Assembly: GCA_938075455.1 (NCBI GenBank)
Contig: CALJHN010000013.1
Coordinates: 17,134-81,133 of the forward strand
Reading direction: 5' to 3'
DNA length: 64,000 nt
DNA from: an uncultured Flavobacteriales bacterium
GTDB taxonomy: Bacteria; Bacteroidota; Bacteroidia; Flavobacteriales_D; Parvicellaceae
Position 1 is the stretch's first letter. Each line of letters starts with the position of its first letter. Under the pieces are notes generated by a model that saw only the letters and a list, made by a program, of their open reading frames with translations, had not been told where the DNA came from and did no database searches. Of this stretch, positions 34,048 to 43,233 are shown piece after piece. The position numbers and the translations under genes are program-made.

Positions 34048-34596
34048 TTGGAATTAGATAATTCATTTATTAAAAAACTAATTAACCAAGATAGAAGAGC
34101 CCAACTCGAACTTTACAAAAAGAGTTTTGGTATCCTAATGAGCGTAGCCTACAGATATAAAAAAAACGAAGAAGATGCAAAATCATTATCTATAACCTCA
34201 TTTTTAAAAGTGCTAACCAATATAGAAACTTACAAACCTAGTATCCCATTTAATGCTTGGATAAGAAGAATTGCCATTAATACTGCAATAGACGATTTTA
34301 GAAAAAATTCAAAACATAATTTAATTGAATACAGTGATGAAATATCTACTTATGAGAATTACACTATAAATGATTATGATTTAGAAATAAGAGCAGAAGA
34401 GTTAAACAATATGATTTTAAAACTTCCAAAAGCTACAAAGTTAGTTTTTAACCTTTTTGCTATAGATGGTTATTCTCATAAAGAAATTGCAGAACAATTA
34501 GAAATTTCTACTAATACGTCTAAATGGCATGTTAAAGAAGCAAGAAAGAAATTGAAAGAACAAATATTAAAAAAACAAAATTTAGTTGAAAAATAG
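34048..34596 (+). CDS. ECF-type RNA polymerase sigma factor
   Basis: A 182-residue sigma-70 family protein with a TTG start; no ATG lies early enough in frame. Region 2 covers LYKKSFGILMSVAYRYKKNEEDAKSLSITSFLKV and FNAWIRRIAINTAIDDFRK, and region 4 covers LPKATKLVFNLFAIDGYSHKEIAEQLEIS with the helix-turn-helix. It overlaps the next gene by 11 bases. The next protein has an anti-sigma-like cytoplasmic N-terminus, so the pair is likely a membrane-linked stress or surface-signalling unit. The regulon is unknown. Confidence 0.92.
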   Translation: MELDNSFIKKLINQDRRAQLELYKKSFGILMSVAYRYKKNEEDAKSLSITSFLKVLTNIETYKPSIPFNAWIRRIAINTAIDDFRKNSKHNLIEYSDEISTYENYTINDYDLEIRAEELNNMILKLPKATKLVFNLFAIDGYSHKEIAEQLEISTNTSKWHVKEARKKLKEQILKKQNLVEK

Positions 34597-36331
34597 CTAT
34601 AGAAATATTGACGATTTTTTTAAGAATAAGCTTGAAAATAGGGACTTCAAAATGGATGACCAACATTTGAAAGATTTTGAAAATCAGTTGGATAAATTTA
34701 ACAATCCAAAAAATATTGATGAGTTTTTTAAAAGCAAACTAAATAAAAGAGAGTTCTCTCTGGACGACAAGCATTTAAGTAATCTTGAGCAGCAATTAGA
34801 TCAACTTAAAAGATTTAATTCGAAATATTGGTATAGTGCAGCAGCTGCTTTGTTGTTATTAATTTCTAGCTTATTTTATATTAATTATTACGAAAATGAG
34901 ACAATATTTAATTCTACTACTAATCAACTAAATGCAGAAAATCAGAATTTCAATAATGAGGATTTAGAAGCTAGTAAAACAAAACCTAATGATGTCAAAA
35001 GATCTGATATTATTTCAACAAAAAAAATAAATCAAGAAAATTCAAAAATTAATCAACTAAAAATTAGCAAATCAAAAACTAAAAAAACATTAAAAATCTC
35101 ATCCAAAAAAGAAGTTTTAAATACAGTCTCTAAAAGTAGCAGTTCTTTAGATATTCCAAGATCAAAAATTGCTGTAGTTTCTAAAAAAACAAATGTATTA
35201 CTTAAGAAAAATAATTTAGAACACAGTGAGAATAAGATAGATGAATTAGCATTAAATAATCCAAAAAGTAATTTCATTTTAACAACAGATAAAGATAAAA
35301 TTAATGATATTGTAACAGACTCCACGTACAATAAATTTATAAATCCATTGATTATAGATTCTAAAGAAGGTTTTAGTGTAATAAATGATAGTTCTGTAAA
35401 AAAGATAAGTGATACGTTAGAAAATTCAGTTTTCATATTTAAAGATTCTATCTCAGATGCATTTTCACAGAATCTTTTAGACTCTATTATTAAAGACTCT
35501 ATTCAGAAAGCACCTGATTCACTTCAAAAAGAAATGGTAGAATTATTTGATTCTATGAAAGTTGAAAAAAAACTCAGTATCTCATTTTCTTTAGGAACTA
35601 ACTATATAATGAAACAAAATTCAATATTAGATCCTAGCCAAGGTATGGCGCCTAATCCTCAGTATTCTCAAACATTGGAAGATTGTATTTTTACATTACC
35701 ATTAGACCTAAGAGTTAATTACAATTTGAATAATAAATTCTCTTTATCTACTGGTATTAATACAGCTAGTCTTGGTGAGAAAATAGATTACAATGATGTT
35801 CATGAAATCTATATGGTATATGACTCTAATTTTATTGACACCGTTTGTAATATTGGAACATTTCATGTTCCTTATTATGATATAAATACCAATCAAATGG
35901 ATACTGCAATTTATTCTTTGATGATGGATACATCATATTGGGTTAATGAGAGCTATGAAGAAGAATCTTTAAATAATTACAATGTACAAAATAGATATAC
36001 TTACTTAAATATTCCATTTATGATAGGATACCAATTTAAAATAAATAATATAAGTATTGGATTGAGAGCAGGTGGTGCTGTAGGATTTAGAATTAATAAT
36101 AGTAATGGAATGTATTACAATTCCAATATTCAAGGACTTCACAGTTTTAAAGCAAAAAAAACTATTTACAATATTGTAATTACTGCTTCTTTAGGTTATC
36201 AATTTAAAAATATAGAAATGTTTATTGAACCTAAATATTGGTTTAACTTAACTAACTCCATTCTAAAATCAGATGTAGATCATAAATACCATGTTTTAGG
36301 TTTAAATATTGGGGTTTCCTTAAAAATATAG
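34586..36331 (+). CDS. Anti-sigma-like N-terminus joined to an outer-membrane barrel-like domain
   Basis: A 581-residue protein. The TTG start is chosen because it gives a complete first copy of a repeated motif: NIDDFFKNKLENRDF (7-21) and NIDEFFKSKLNKREF (43-57), each followed by a helix (to 38 and 74). One membrane helix covers about 81-102. A Ser/Lys/Asn-rich linker of about 230 residues follows, then a beta-barrel-like domain (about 340-581; for example YTYLNIPFMIGYQF and a C-terminal VLGLNIGVSLKI). The N-terminus would sit in the cytoplasm with the sigma factor and the C-terminus at the outer membrane. Confidence 0.75.
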   Translation: MKNSYRNIDDFFKNKLENRDFKMDDQHLKDFENQLDKFNNPKNIDEFFKSKLNKREFSLDDKHLSNLEQQLDQLKRFNSKYWYSAAAALLLLISSLFYINYYENETIFNSTTNQLNAENQNFNNEDLEASKTKPNDVKRSDIISTKKINQENSKINQLKISKSKTKKTLKISSKKEVLNTVSKSSSSLDIPRSKIAVVSKKTNVLLKKNNLEHSENKIDELALNNPKSNFILTTDKDKINDIVTDSTYNKFINPLIIDSKEGFSVINDSSVKKISDTLENSVFIFKDSISDAFSQNLLDSIIKDSIQKAPDSLQKEMVELFDSMKVEKKLSISFSLGTNYIMKQNSILDPSQGMAPNPQYSQTLEDCIFTLPLDLRVNYNLNNKFSLSTGINTASLGEKIDYNDVHEIYMVYDSNFIDTVCNIGTFHVPYYDINTNQMDTAIYSLMMDTSYWVNESYEEESLNNYNVQNRYTYLNIPFMIGYQFKINNISIGLRAGGAVGFRINNSNGMYYNSNIQGLHSFKAKKTIYNIVITASLGYQFKNIEMFIEPKYWFNLTNSILKSDVDHKYHVLGLNIGVSLKI

Positions 36332-36363
36332 ACAAACGGCATGGTTATTGAATAGTTTATATT

Positions 36364-36903
36364 ATGAAAAAATTTAATTTATTAATAATATTTTCCCTAA
36401 TTTATTTTATATCATTTACTCAAAAAAAATCTTCAGAAAAAGTTAGTGTAGAAAAATCTATTTTATCCATTCAAGCTGGCTATTTTGGCACTTGGATAAA
36501 TCATGAATTAAAACTTCACAATCAATTTGCTTTAAGAACAGAAGTTGGGACTGAGTACAGACTAAAGTTTGCGATTAAGCAAAGTTTTGATTCTTTAAAA
36601 AATCAAGTCTCCATATTTTTAGAGCCAAAATATTATTTCAACCTTACAAAAAGAGAAAGTAAAAATAAAAACATCAAAAATAATGCTGGAAACTATATTT
36701 CATTAAGAACCAATTTTAATATTTTAAATAATTTAGAAAATGGGGAAATTTATTTTCATACCCTCACTCCTACTTATGGAATAAGAAGAAATATCACTTC
36801 ACATTTTAACATAGAGCTAAGTTTTGGGTACGGAATAAGCTATTCAAATTCCTTGATTACTCTTGAAGCCATGCCTTCCTTTAGAGTTGGTTATATGTTC
36901 TAA
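36364..36903 (+). CDS. Small secreted outer-membrane barrel-like protein
   Basis: A 179-residue protein with a signal peptide (about residues 1-19, ending SFTQ). Alternating strands such as FALRTEVGTEYRLKF, SIFLEPKYYFNLTKR and a final FRVGYMF fit a small 8-strand outer-membrane barrel. FLEPKYYFNL resembles FIEPKYWFNL in the barrel domain of the preceding protein, so the two barrels are related. It lies 32 bases downstream and is probably in the sigma-factor operon. Confidence 0.65.
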   Translation: MKKFNLLIIFSLIYFISFTQKKSSEKVSVEKSILSIQAGYFGTWINHELKLHNQFALRTEVGTEYRLKFAIKQSFDSLKNQVSIFLEPKYYFNLTKRESKNKNIKNNAGNYISLRTNFNILNNLENGEIYFHTLTPTYGIRRNITSHFNIELSFGYGISYSNSLITLEAMPSFRVGYMF

Positions 36904-37050
36904 ACCCTCACTTTTCACATTATTTCTCGTTAGAATAACAATTAAAAAATCATTATTATCATATGTTAAAATAGATTTCTCAACCATTTACTATATTTAT
37001 TTGATGTTTCATTTAAATAATTAAACATTTATTTTAATCAACCCTTAATT

Positions 37051-40000
37051 ATGCGTGAAATAATTTATTCTCTTCTGTTAGTCTTTTTTTCTGTAACTAA
37101 TACCATTCATTCTCAATGTCATTACCTAATGTACATGTACGATAGCTACGGCGATGGTTGGAATAGTGCTTATTTAGAGGTGAATATGAACGGGAGTTTT
37201 GTAGGCAACTTTGATTGTTCCCAGAGTTTTACCCTTGATTCTGTATACTCCACTACAGGTGCCGCAATGGAGTTTATATGGCATTCTGGAAACTGGGATA
37301 GTGAGATATCTTTCACCATTATGGATCCCATAGGTGATACTTTAATTAATATTATTTCAGCATCAGATTTAGACGATTTAGATTTTTTCACCCATACTTC
37401 TAATTCCACATGTCAGAGTAATAATCCTTGCCTTAGTCCCAACTTTTTAAATGCTGGAAATATCACCCCAAATTCAGCAGATTTATTATGGCAAGCTGGA
37501 GGAAATGAAACCTCTTGGAATCTAGAATGGGGAATTAGTGGATTTACTCTAGGAAGTGGAACTTTAGTAAATGGTCTAACGAGCACTAATTACAGTTTAA
37601 GTTCTCTTTCTAACAATACTTCCTACGATTTTTATGTTCAAGCAATATGTGATTCCAACACCAATAGTACATGGGCTGGACCTTATACATTCAACACCAA
37701 TAATATTTCTAACGGTGCTGTATGTGGCACCTTCACTTTAACACTTTACGATTCTTTTGGAGATGGGTGGAATGGAGCTTCAGTAGATATATTTATAAAT
37801 GGAAATCCATTTCAAAACATAACTTTAGCCAACGGAAATGGTCCAGAAATATTCACATTTGCTACTGACTCAAATGATGTGATTGACCTAATTTACAATA
37901 CTGGAAACTTTGATGATGAAAATACATATATTTTATTTGATAACTTAAATAGTCAAATTGTAAGTCAAGGTGAATTTGGATTTATACCAAATGTTGACCC
38001 TGTTAGTACCTTTGGAATTATTGCATGCCCAAACTTACCCCCACCGCCACCTGGACCAATAGGAACTTGTGGTAGTTTTACGTTAGAACTGTACGATTCT
38101 TTTGGCGATGGCTGGAATGGTGCATCTTTAGACGTAATTATAAATGGTAGTCCATTTCAAAACATAACTTTAGCCAATGGGAATGGCCCAGAAATATTCA
38201 CATTTGCTACTGACTCAAATGATATAATAGATCTAATTTACAACACAGGAAGTTATGATAATGAAAACACATATAATTTAACTAATAGTTCTGGAAATTT
38301 AATAGTAAGCCAAGGGTTAAATGGATTTATTTCCGGAGCTGATCCTATTAGTATTTTCGGCATTGAAGCATGTACATCTTGTCCGCAACCTACCAATCTT
38401 TCTGCAAATACCTCTAGTCCCGGAACCGCTCTACTAGACTGGAATGGTGGTAGCGGAATTTTTAATATAGAATGGGGACCAATAGGGTTTGTTCAGGGAA
38501 ATGGAACTTTAGTAAACAATATTTCTGTAAATAGTTATTTATTAAATGGACTGAATAATAGCACAACATATGATTTTTATGTTCAAGAAGCTTGTAGTGC
38601 AAATGAAATAAGTACTTGGGCTGGTCCCTTATCTTTTACCACAGCAATTATAGCTGGTTCTTGTGGGATTTTTAATTTAGAACTATACGATTCATTTGGA
38701 GATGGGTGGAATGGTGGTTTTATGGATGTTGTAATCAATGGTAATGTTGTATTTTCTGGACTGAGTTTATTCACTGGAAATGGTCCTGAAGTTTTTCCAA
38801 TTTCCGTAAACATTGGAGATGTAGTAGATTTCGTTTATACCCCTGGCGCTTTTCAAGACGAAAATTTGTACAAAGTTTTTAACCAAAATGGAGTCTTGCT
38901 TTTTGAAGAAGGGTTAGGGAATAGTACTCCTAATAGTATTTTTGGATTAGAAGCTTGTCCAAGCTGTCCAGCACCTTCTAATCTTTCTGCCAACACTTCT
39001 ACAGCAGGTACTGCTATATTAGACTGGATAGGAGGATCAAGTCCCTTTGGTGGTACTTTTAATATTGAGTGGGGGCCTACAGGTTTTAACCAAGGAAATG
39101 GAACTATTGTAAATAATATTAATGGCATGAGTTATTTACTAAATGGCTTAAGTAGCATAACAACTTATGATTATTATGTGCAAGAAGTCTGTAGCGCTAA
39201 TGACTTAAGTAGTTGGGTAGGTCCATTAACCTTTACAACTATTTATTTTTCTTCAGGAAGTGAATGTGGAGTTTATAGTCTTAAATTGATTAATAATTTT
39301 GGTCAAGGCTGGGGCAATTCTTTCGCAAAAGTGAAAATTAATAATAATGTATTTCAAACCTATACATTATCAAGTGGAACATCCGAAACTTTTACTTTTC
39401 CTTTAGATTCAAGTGATATTTTAGATGTAGTTATAAATTTTAGTTCTAGTGGGGTTTGGGGATCTGATTTACAATATATTCTCTTCGACCCAAATAATGC
39501 TATAATTGCAAGTGAACAAGGAACAGGAAGTAATGAGCCACCTGCAAACACCTACGGCTACCAATCATGTGCAACTGCTCCTTCTTCTCCCAACGACTTT
39601 TGCGATATTTATACTCTAATCATGAGAAAAGTTTTTGCTGGAGACTGGCAGGGAAATGTTGAAATTGAAATCAATAATAATGTTGAATATGTTGGATCTT
39701 TTGTTGCTGGCGGATACAGACGAAGTGAACCTATTTCTTTTGGTGTCAGAGGAAATGATGAAGTAAGGGTTATTGCCAACGGGTTAAATGGTTTTGATGA
39801 GTATTATTCTGTCCAGAACGGAGCAGGAGATACAATAATTGATGCAACAAATGTTAATAGTTCCACTGTAACAGTACAACCTTGCTACTTTGTAGGATTT
39901 GAAAATCCGGATTTTAACCAGGATATAAAAATTTATCCAAATCCTACAAGTGATATATTATACATAAGTTCTGTTAGTGAAATCAAGAATATAATAATCA

Positions 40001-40152
40001 CCAATGTTTACGGACAAATAGTGTATGAAAATTATGAAACTGGGTTGAATTTTGAACTGGATTTATCTAAGTTGTCTAATAATTTATATCATATTTCATT
40101 TACAGATGCAAATAACATAAGGTCTTCTAGTAAAATTATGGTGAGCCACTAA
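37051..40152 (+). CDS. T9SS-secreted multidomain protein with DSFGDGWNG repeats and Fn3 domains
   Basis: A 1033-residue protein with signal peptide (ending TIHSQ, residue 21). Six copies of a domain with the core LYDSFGDGWNGASVD start near residues 22, 225, 340, 538, 739 and 851; the last two are degenerate. Three fibronectin-III-like domains (about 130-218, 447-530, 645-730) alternate with them. The C-terminal 80 residues (DIKIYPNPTSDILYIS onward) are a T9SS sorting domain. It is probably displayed on the cell surface and may be an adhesin. Copies 2 and 3 are almost identical in DNA, so they are a recent duplication. The gene converges on osmC with a four-base overlap. Confidence 0.88.
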   Translation: MREIIYSLLLVFFSVTNTIHSQCHYLMYMYDSYGDGWNSAYLEVNMNGSFVGNFDCSQSFTLDSVYSTTGAAMEFIWHSGNWDSEISFTIMDPIGDTLINIISASDLDDLDFFTHTSNSTCQSNNPCLSPNFLNAGNITPNSADLLWQAGGNETSWNLEWGISGFTLGSGTLVNGLTSTNYSLSSLSNNTSYDFYVQAICDSNTNSTWAGPYTFNTNNISNGAVCGTFTLTLYDSFGDGWNGASVDIFINGNPFQNITLANGNGPEIFTFATDSNDVIDLIYNTGNFDDENTYILFDNLNSQIVSQGEFGFIPNVDPVSTFGIIACPNLPPPPPGPIGTCGSFTLELYDSFGDGWNGASLDVIINGSPFQNITLANGNGPEIFTFATDSNDIIDLIYNTGSYDNENTYNLTNSSGNLIVSQGLNGFISGADPISIFGIEACTSCPQPTNLSANTSSPGTALLDWNGGSGIFNIEWGPIGFVQGNGTLVNNISVNSYLLNGLNNSTTYDFYVQEACSANEISTWAGPLSFTTAIIAGSCGIFNLELYDSFGDGWNGGFMDVVINGNVVFSGLSLFTGNGPEVFPISVNIGDVVDFVYTPGAFQDENLYKVFNQNGVLLFEEGLGNSTPNSIFGLEACPSCPAPSNLSANTSTAGTAILDWIGGSSPFGGTFNIEWGPTGFNQGNGTIVNNINGMSYLLNGLSSITTYDYYVQEVCSANDLSSWVGPLTFTTIYFSSGSECGVYSLKLINNFGQGWGNSFAKVKINNNVFQTYTLSSGTSETFTFPLDSSDILDVVINFSSSGVWGSDLQYILFDPNNAIIASEQGTGSNEPPANTYGYQSCATAPSSPNDFCDIYTLIMRKVFAGDWQGNVEIEINNNVEYVGSFVAGGYRRSEPISFGVRGNDEVRVIANGLNGFDEYYSVQNGAGDTIIDATNVNSSTVTVQPCYFVGFENPDFNQDIKIYPNPTSDILYISSVSEIKNIIITNVYGQIVYENYETGLNFELDLSKLSNNLYHISFTDANNIRSSSKIMVSH
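37723..38337 (+). repeat. Recent tandem duplication inside the 1033-residue gene
   Basis: Two units, from about 37723 and 38068, share long identical blocks (for example AAAACATAACTTTAGCCAA and ATATTCACATTTGCTACTG). Identity at silent sites indicates a recent duplication or gene conversion. Confidence 0.75.
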
Positions 40153-40559
40153 TTCAATGGATAAATAAAGTTGATATTTTTTTCTACTTCATTGGATAAA
40201 GTATGGTGAACAGGGCAATTGTGAGCAGCTCTTTCTAATATCACCTTGGTTTTTTCATCGTAATCCAACGGAAAAGTCAACTCTATATCAATCTTAGAAA
40301 TTCTTCTTGGGTTGTTACCCATGGTTTTCTTTACAATTGCATTAGTGCCATTAATGTTAATTCCATTTTTCTCGACTGCAATAGCCATTATAGTCAAGAT
40401 ACAACTTGCCAAAGCAGAACATACTATATCCGTTGGAGAAAAGGCCTCCCCTAACCCATGATTGTCTTTTGGAGCATCGGTATTAATTTCAGAACCAGAA
40501 TCTAAATGAGTTGCAGTAGTTCTTAAATTTCCTTGGTATTTGATTTCAAATGTGTTCAT
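40149..40559 (-). CDS. OsmC/Ohr-family protein
   Basis: A 136-residue protein of the OsmC fold. The two redox Cys are in VCSALASCILT (about residue 53) and AAHNCPVHHTLS (about 114), the positions used for thiol peroxidase activity in the family. It removes organic hydroperoxides using dithiol donors. Its 3' end overlaps by four bases the 3' end of the convergent 1033-residue gene. It is divergent from the tocopherol-cyclase-like gene. Confidence 0.9.
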   Translation of the reverse strand: MNTFEIKYQGNLRTTATHLDSGSEINTDAPKDNHGLGEAFSPTDIVCSALASCILTIMAIAVEKNGININGTNAIVKKTMGNNPRRISKIDIELTFPLDYDEKTKVILERAAHNCPVHHTLSNEVEKNINFIYPLN

Positions 40560-40634
40560 TATATAACTTTGAGTAAATATAACTATATGGTTATTATTTG
40601 TTATAATTACTTATTCTAATAAAACAATCTCCAA

Positions 40635-41747
40635 TTGAAAATAAATAAATGGCTTTTAATTTTAATGTTTTTAGGAAATATTTTGACTTTTCTTTCACAA
40701 AATAAAATCAGTCTTGTAAAGTTTGTTGACTATCCCAAAGTTCAAGCTTACAAAGCCAAGAAGAGTAAGAACTCTTCAATGTTTCAAGGGAACAAAAAAA
40801 CAAAAAAATATTTTGAAGGTTGGTATTTTAAAATGGTCTCTAAAGATGAACTGTCAATTTTAAGTGTTATTCCTGGTATTTCAATTTCTGAAGATGGTTC
40901 TACCAAACATGCTTTTATTCAAATCATTGATGGAAAAACTGCCAAAACAGAATATATAAGTTATCCAATAGAAGACTTCTATTATTCAAAAGATGATTTT
41001 TTAGTTAAAATAGGAAACAATTTTTTTTCCAAAGACAGCTTAATTTTAGATATTCAGGGAGATGATTTGTCTGTAATTGGAAAAATTTACATGAACAACA
41101 TTACCGAATTAAGAGCTGATAGAAGTAAAAAAAAACAAAAAATAATGGGATGGTACTACAAAGTCCCTTTTATGGAATGTTACCATGGTGTAGTTAGTCT
41201 AAATCATGATTTAATTGGAGAAATTAAAGTAAATAATAGAAGCTTCAATTTTGACAGTGGAAAAGGATATATAGAAAAAGACTGGGGGAAATCTATGCCT
41301 TCTTCCTGGATATGGATTCAAACTAATAATTTTAAAAATAGCAATTCATCTTTTATGCTTTCTATGGCAAAAATCCCATGGATGGGGTTTTCTTTTACTG
41401 GATTTCTTGGCTTTTATTATGTGGACGAAAAAATAGTACGCTTTGGTACTTATTCCAAAGCAAAATTTAAAGTATCTAAAATGCAAGAAGATAGTCTAAG
41501 TCTTAAAATATATTTGAAAAATGAGATTATAGAAATTAATACCAATAAGAGAAATTCTGGTTTATTAAAAGCACCAGTAAAGGGAAGTATGGACAGAAGA
41601 ATTTCAGAAAGTATTGATGCTAAACTTTCAATTACTATTACCAACAATAAAAATAATTCAAAATTTAAAGATGTATCTTCTATTACGGGACTAGAGACCG
41701 TTGGAGAAAAAGAAGATCTTTTTAATAAGAAACAATTGAAAAAATAG
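40635..41747 (+). CDS. Secreted tocopherol-cyclase-like protein
   Basis: A 370-residue protein with a TTG start, chosen because it gives a full signal peptide (MKINKWLLILMFLGNILTF). The motif KKYFEGWYFKMVSKDELSIL (about 57-76) and GYIEKDWGKSMPSSWIWIQT (about 214-233) with a following N-F are the fingerprints of the tocopherol cyclase family (PF14249-type, lipocalin-like fold). True tocopherol synthesis is not expected here, so the enzyme may act on another prenyl lipid or be a lipid-binding protein. It ends eight bases before the DUF1624 gene. Confidence 0.75.
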   Translation: MKINKWLLILMFLGNILTFLSQNKISLVKFVDYPKVQAYKAKKSKNSSMFQGNKKTKKYFEGWYFKMVSKDELSILSVIPGISISEDGSTKHAFIQIIDGKTAKTEYISYPIEDFYYSKDDFLVKIGNNFFSKDSLILDIQGDDLSVIGKIYMNNITELRADRSKKKQKIMGWYYKVPFMECYHGVVSLNHDLIGEIKVNNRSFNFDSGKGYIEKDWGKSMPSSWIWIQTNNFKNSNSSFMLSMAKIPWMGFSFTGFLGFYYVDEKIVRFGTYSKAKFKVSKMQEDSLSLKIYLKNEIIEINTNKRNSGLLKAPVKGSMDRRISESIDAKLSITITNNKNNSKFKDVSSITGLETVGEKEDLFNKKQLKK

Positions 41748-41754
41748 TTACTCG

Positions 41755-42936
41755 GTGAATACAATTAACACAAAAAAAAACAAACGAATTGCTTCATTAG
41801 ATTTATTAAAAGGTGCCATTATGATAATTATGGCATTGGACCACGTAAGAGATTATTTTCATTTTGATGCTTTTTTCTTCGACCCAACCGATCCAGAAAA
41901 AACCAATATAGGACTATATTTAACTAGATGGATTACCCATTACTGCGCGCCTACTTTTAGCCTTTTAGCAGGGGTTTCTGCTTATCTAATTGGCATTAGA
42001 AAAAGTAAGAAAGAGCTTTCCTTTTTCTTATTAAAAAGAGGAATTTGGCTAATATTTATAGAGCTTACAGTGGTAAACTTCTCCTGGTTTTTTGACATTC
42101 ATTTTCAAACTTTTGGTCTTTTTGTTATATGGTCTCTTGGAATAAGTATGATTTTTCTTGCTGCTATTATACATCTTAGGCTAAAATATATTTTAATATT
42201 TAGTGTAATAATGATTTTTGGGCATAATGCATTAGACTCTTTTCATTTTGGAAATGATATTTTCTGGTCTATTATCCATGAATTTAACTTTATAGATTTA
42301 CAAAGTGGAAGGAAGTTATTGGTAGGTTATCCAATAATACCTTGGATCGGGGTAATGTCAATAGGCTATTATTTTGGTTCATTTTATGACAGAAATTTCT
42401 CAGCTGAAAAAAGAAAGAAAATATTCTTCATAATTGGTCTTTCTTCCATAGTTATGTTTTTAATTGTGAGGTTCCTTAACGGTTATGGGAATTTAAATAA
42501 TTGGAAAAGCTATGAGTTAGCTATTCAAACTATTTTTTCATTTTTCAATCCTGCAAAATACCCTCCATCAATTTCTTATTTACTAATGACTTTGGGGCCT
42601 ATATTTTTAATTCTATCAATAACTGAAAACTTAAAAGGAAAAATTATTAATATAATTAGTGTCTTTGGAAAGGTTCCGTTTTTCTATTACATACTACATA
42701 TATATCTAATTCATTTATTGGCTTTGATAACTGCATGGATAACTGGCTTTGGATGGGAAAGCTTGATAATTAAAGGATGGGTAACACAATCACCACTTTT
42801 AAAAGGATTTGGATTTAATTTATGGATAGTTCACTTTATTTGGATTGCTATTGTAATAGTACTTTATCCACTTTGTAAAAAGTTTAGTAACTACAAACAA
42901 AAGAACAAAGACAAAGCTTGGCTTAGTTATTTATAA
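41755..42936 (+). CDS. DUF1624 / heparan-alpha-glucosaminide acetyltransferase-like membrane protein
   Basis: A 393-residue protein with a GTG start and about ten membrane segments. The start RIASLDLLKGAIMIIMALDHVRDYF (split here as RIASLDLLKG and MALDHVRDYF) with its Asp-His pair is diagnostic of the DUF1624 acyltransferase group. It probably transfers an acyl group across the membrane to a cell-wall or lipid sugar. It follows the tocopherol-cyclase-like gene closely and is followed by a small membrane protein gene at 42946, which suggests an operon of envelope functions. Confidence 0.85.
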   Translation: MNTINTKKNKRIASLDLLKGAIMIIMALDHVRDYFHFDAFFFDPTDPEKTNIGLYLTRWITHYCAPTFSLLAGVSAYLIGIRKSKKELSFFLLKRGIWLIFIELTVVNFSWFFDIHFQTFGLFVIWSLGISMIFLAAIIHLRLKYILIFSVIMIFGHNALDSFHFGNDIFWSIIHEFNFIDLQSGRKLLVGYPIIPWIGVMSIGYYFGSFYDRNFSAEKRKKIFFIIGLSSIVMFLIVRFLNGYGNLNNWKSYELAIQTIFSFFNPAKYPPSISYLLMTLGPIFLILSITENLKGKIINIISVFGKVPFFYYILHIYLIHLLALITAWITGFGWESLIIKGWVTQSPLLKGFGFNLWIVHFIWIAIVIVLYPLCKKFSNYKQKNKDKAWLSYL

Positions 42937-42945
42937 AAACTCATT

Positions 42946-43233
42946 TTGAATAGCAATAAAAGAATCACCTACTTATTAATTTTTGGGTTAATTATATTAT
43001 TAATACCCTTAATTGGAATGCAATTATCTAGTGAAATAAATTGGGGGCTTTTTGATTTTATTGTTGCTGGAATTTTAATTATTGTACTGATTTTAGTGGT
43101 AGAAATAATATTTAGAAAAGTTCAGAGCAATAAAAAAAGACTTTGGCTAGTATTACTAATTGGGGTTTTATTTATTATGTTTTGGGTTGAATTAGCAGTT
43201 GGAATTTTTGGGAGTCCATTTGCTGGTACTTAA
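42946..43233 (+). CDS. Small three-helix membrane protein
   Basis: A 95-residue protein with a TTG start and three membrane helices (about 8-28, 34-55 and 65-85). The blocks INWGLFDFIVAGILI and ELAVGIFGSPFAGT look like those of a small conserved membrane-protein family in Bacteroidota with no known role. It starts nine bases after the DUF1624 stop. Its 3' end overlaps the convergent gene by four bases. Confidence 0.7.
   Translation: MNSNKRITYLLIFGLIILLIPLIGMQLSSEINWGLFDFIVAGILIIVLILVVEIIFRKVQSNKKRLWLVLLIGVLFIMFWVELAVGIFGSPFAGT

Noticed and set aside
37051..40152. Repeated units considered as a CRISPR array or mobile repeat
   Set aside because: Units are about 330 bases, in frame, and encode protein domains; no short repeats with unique spacers.
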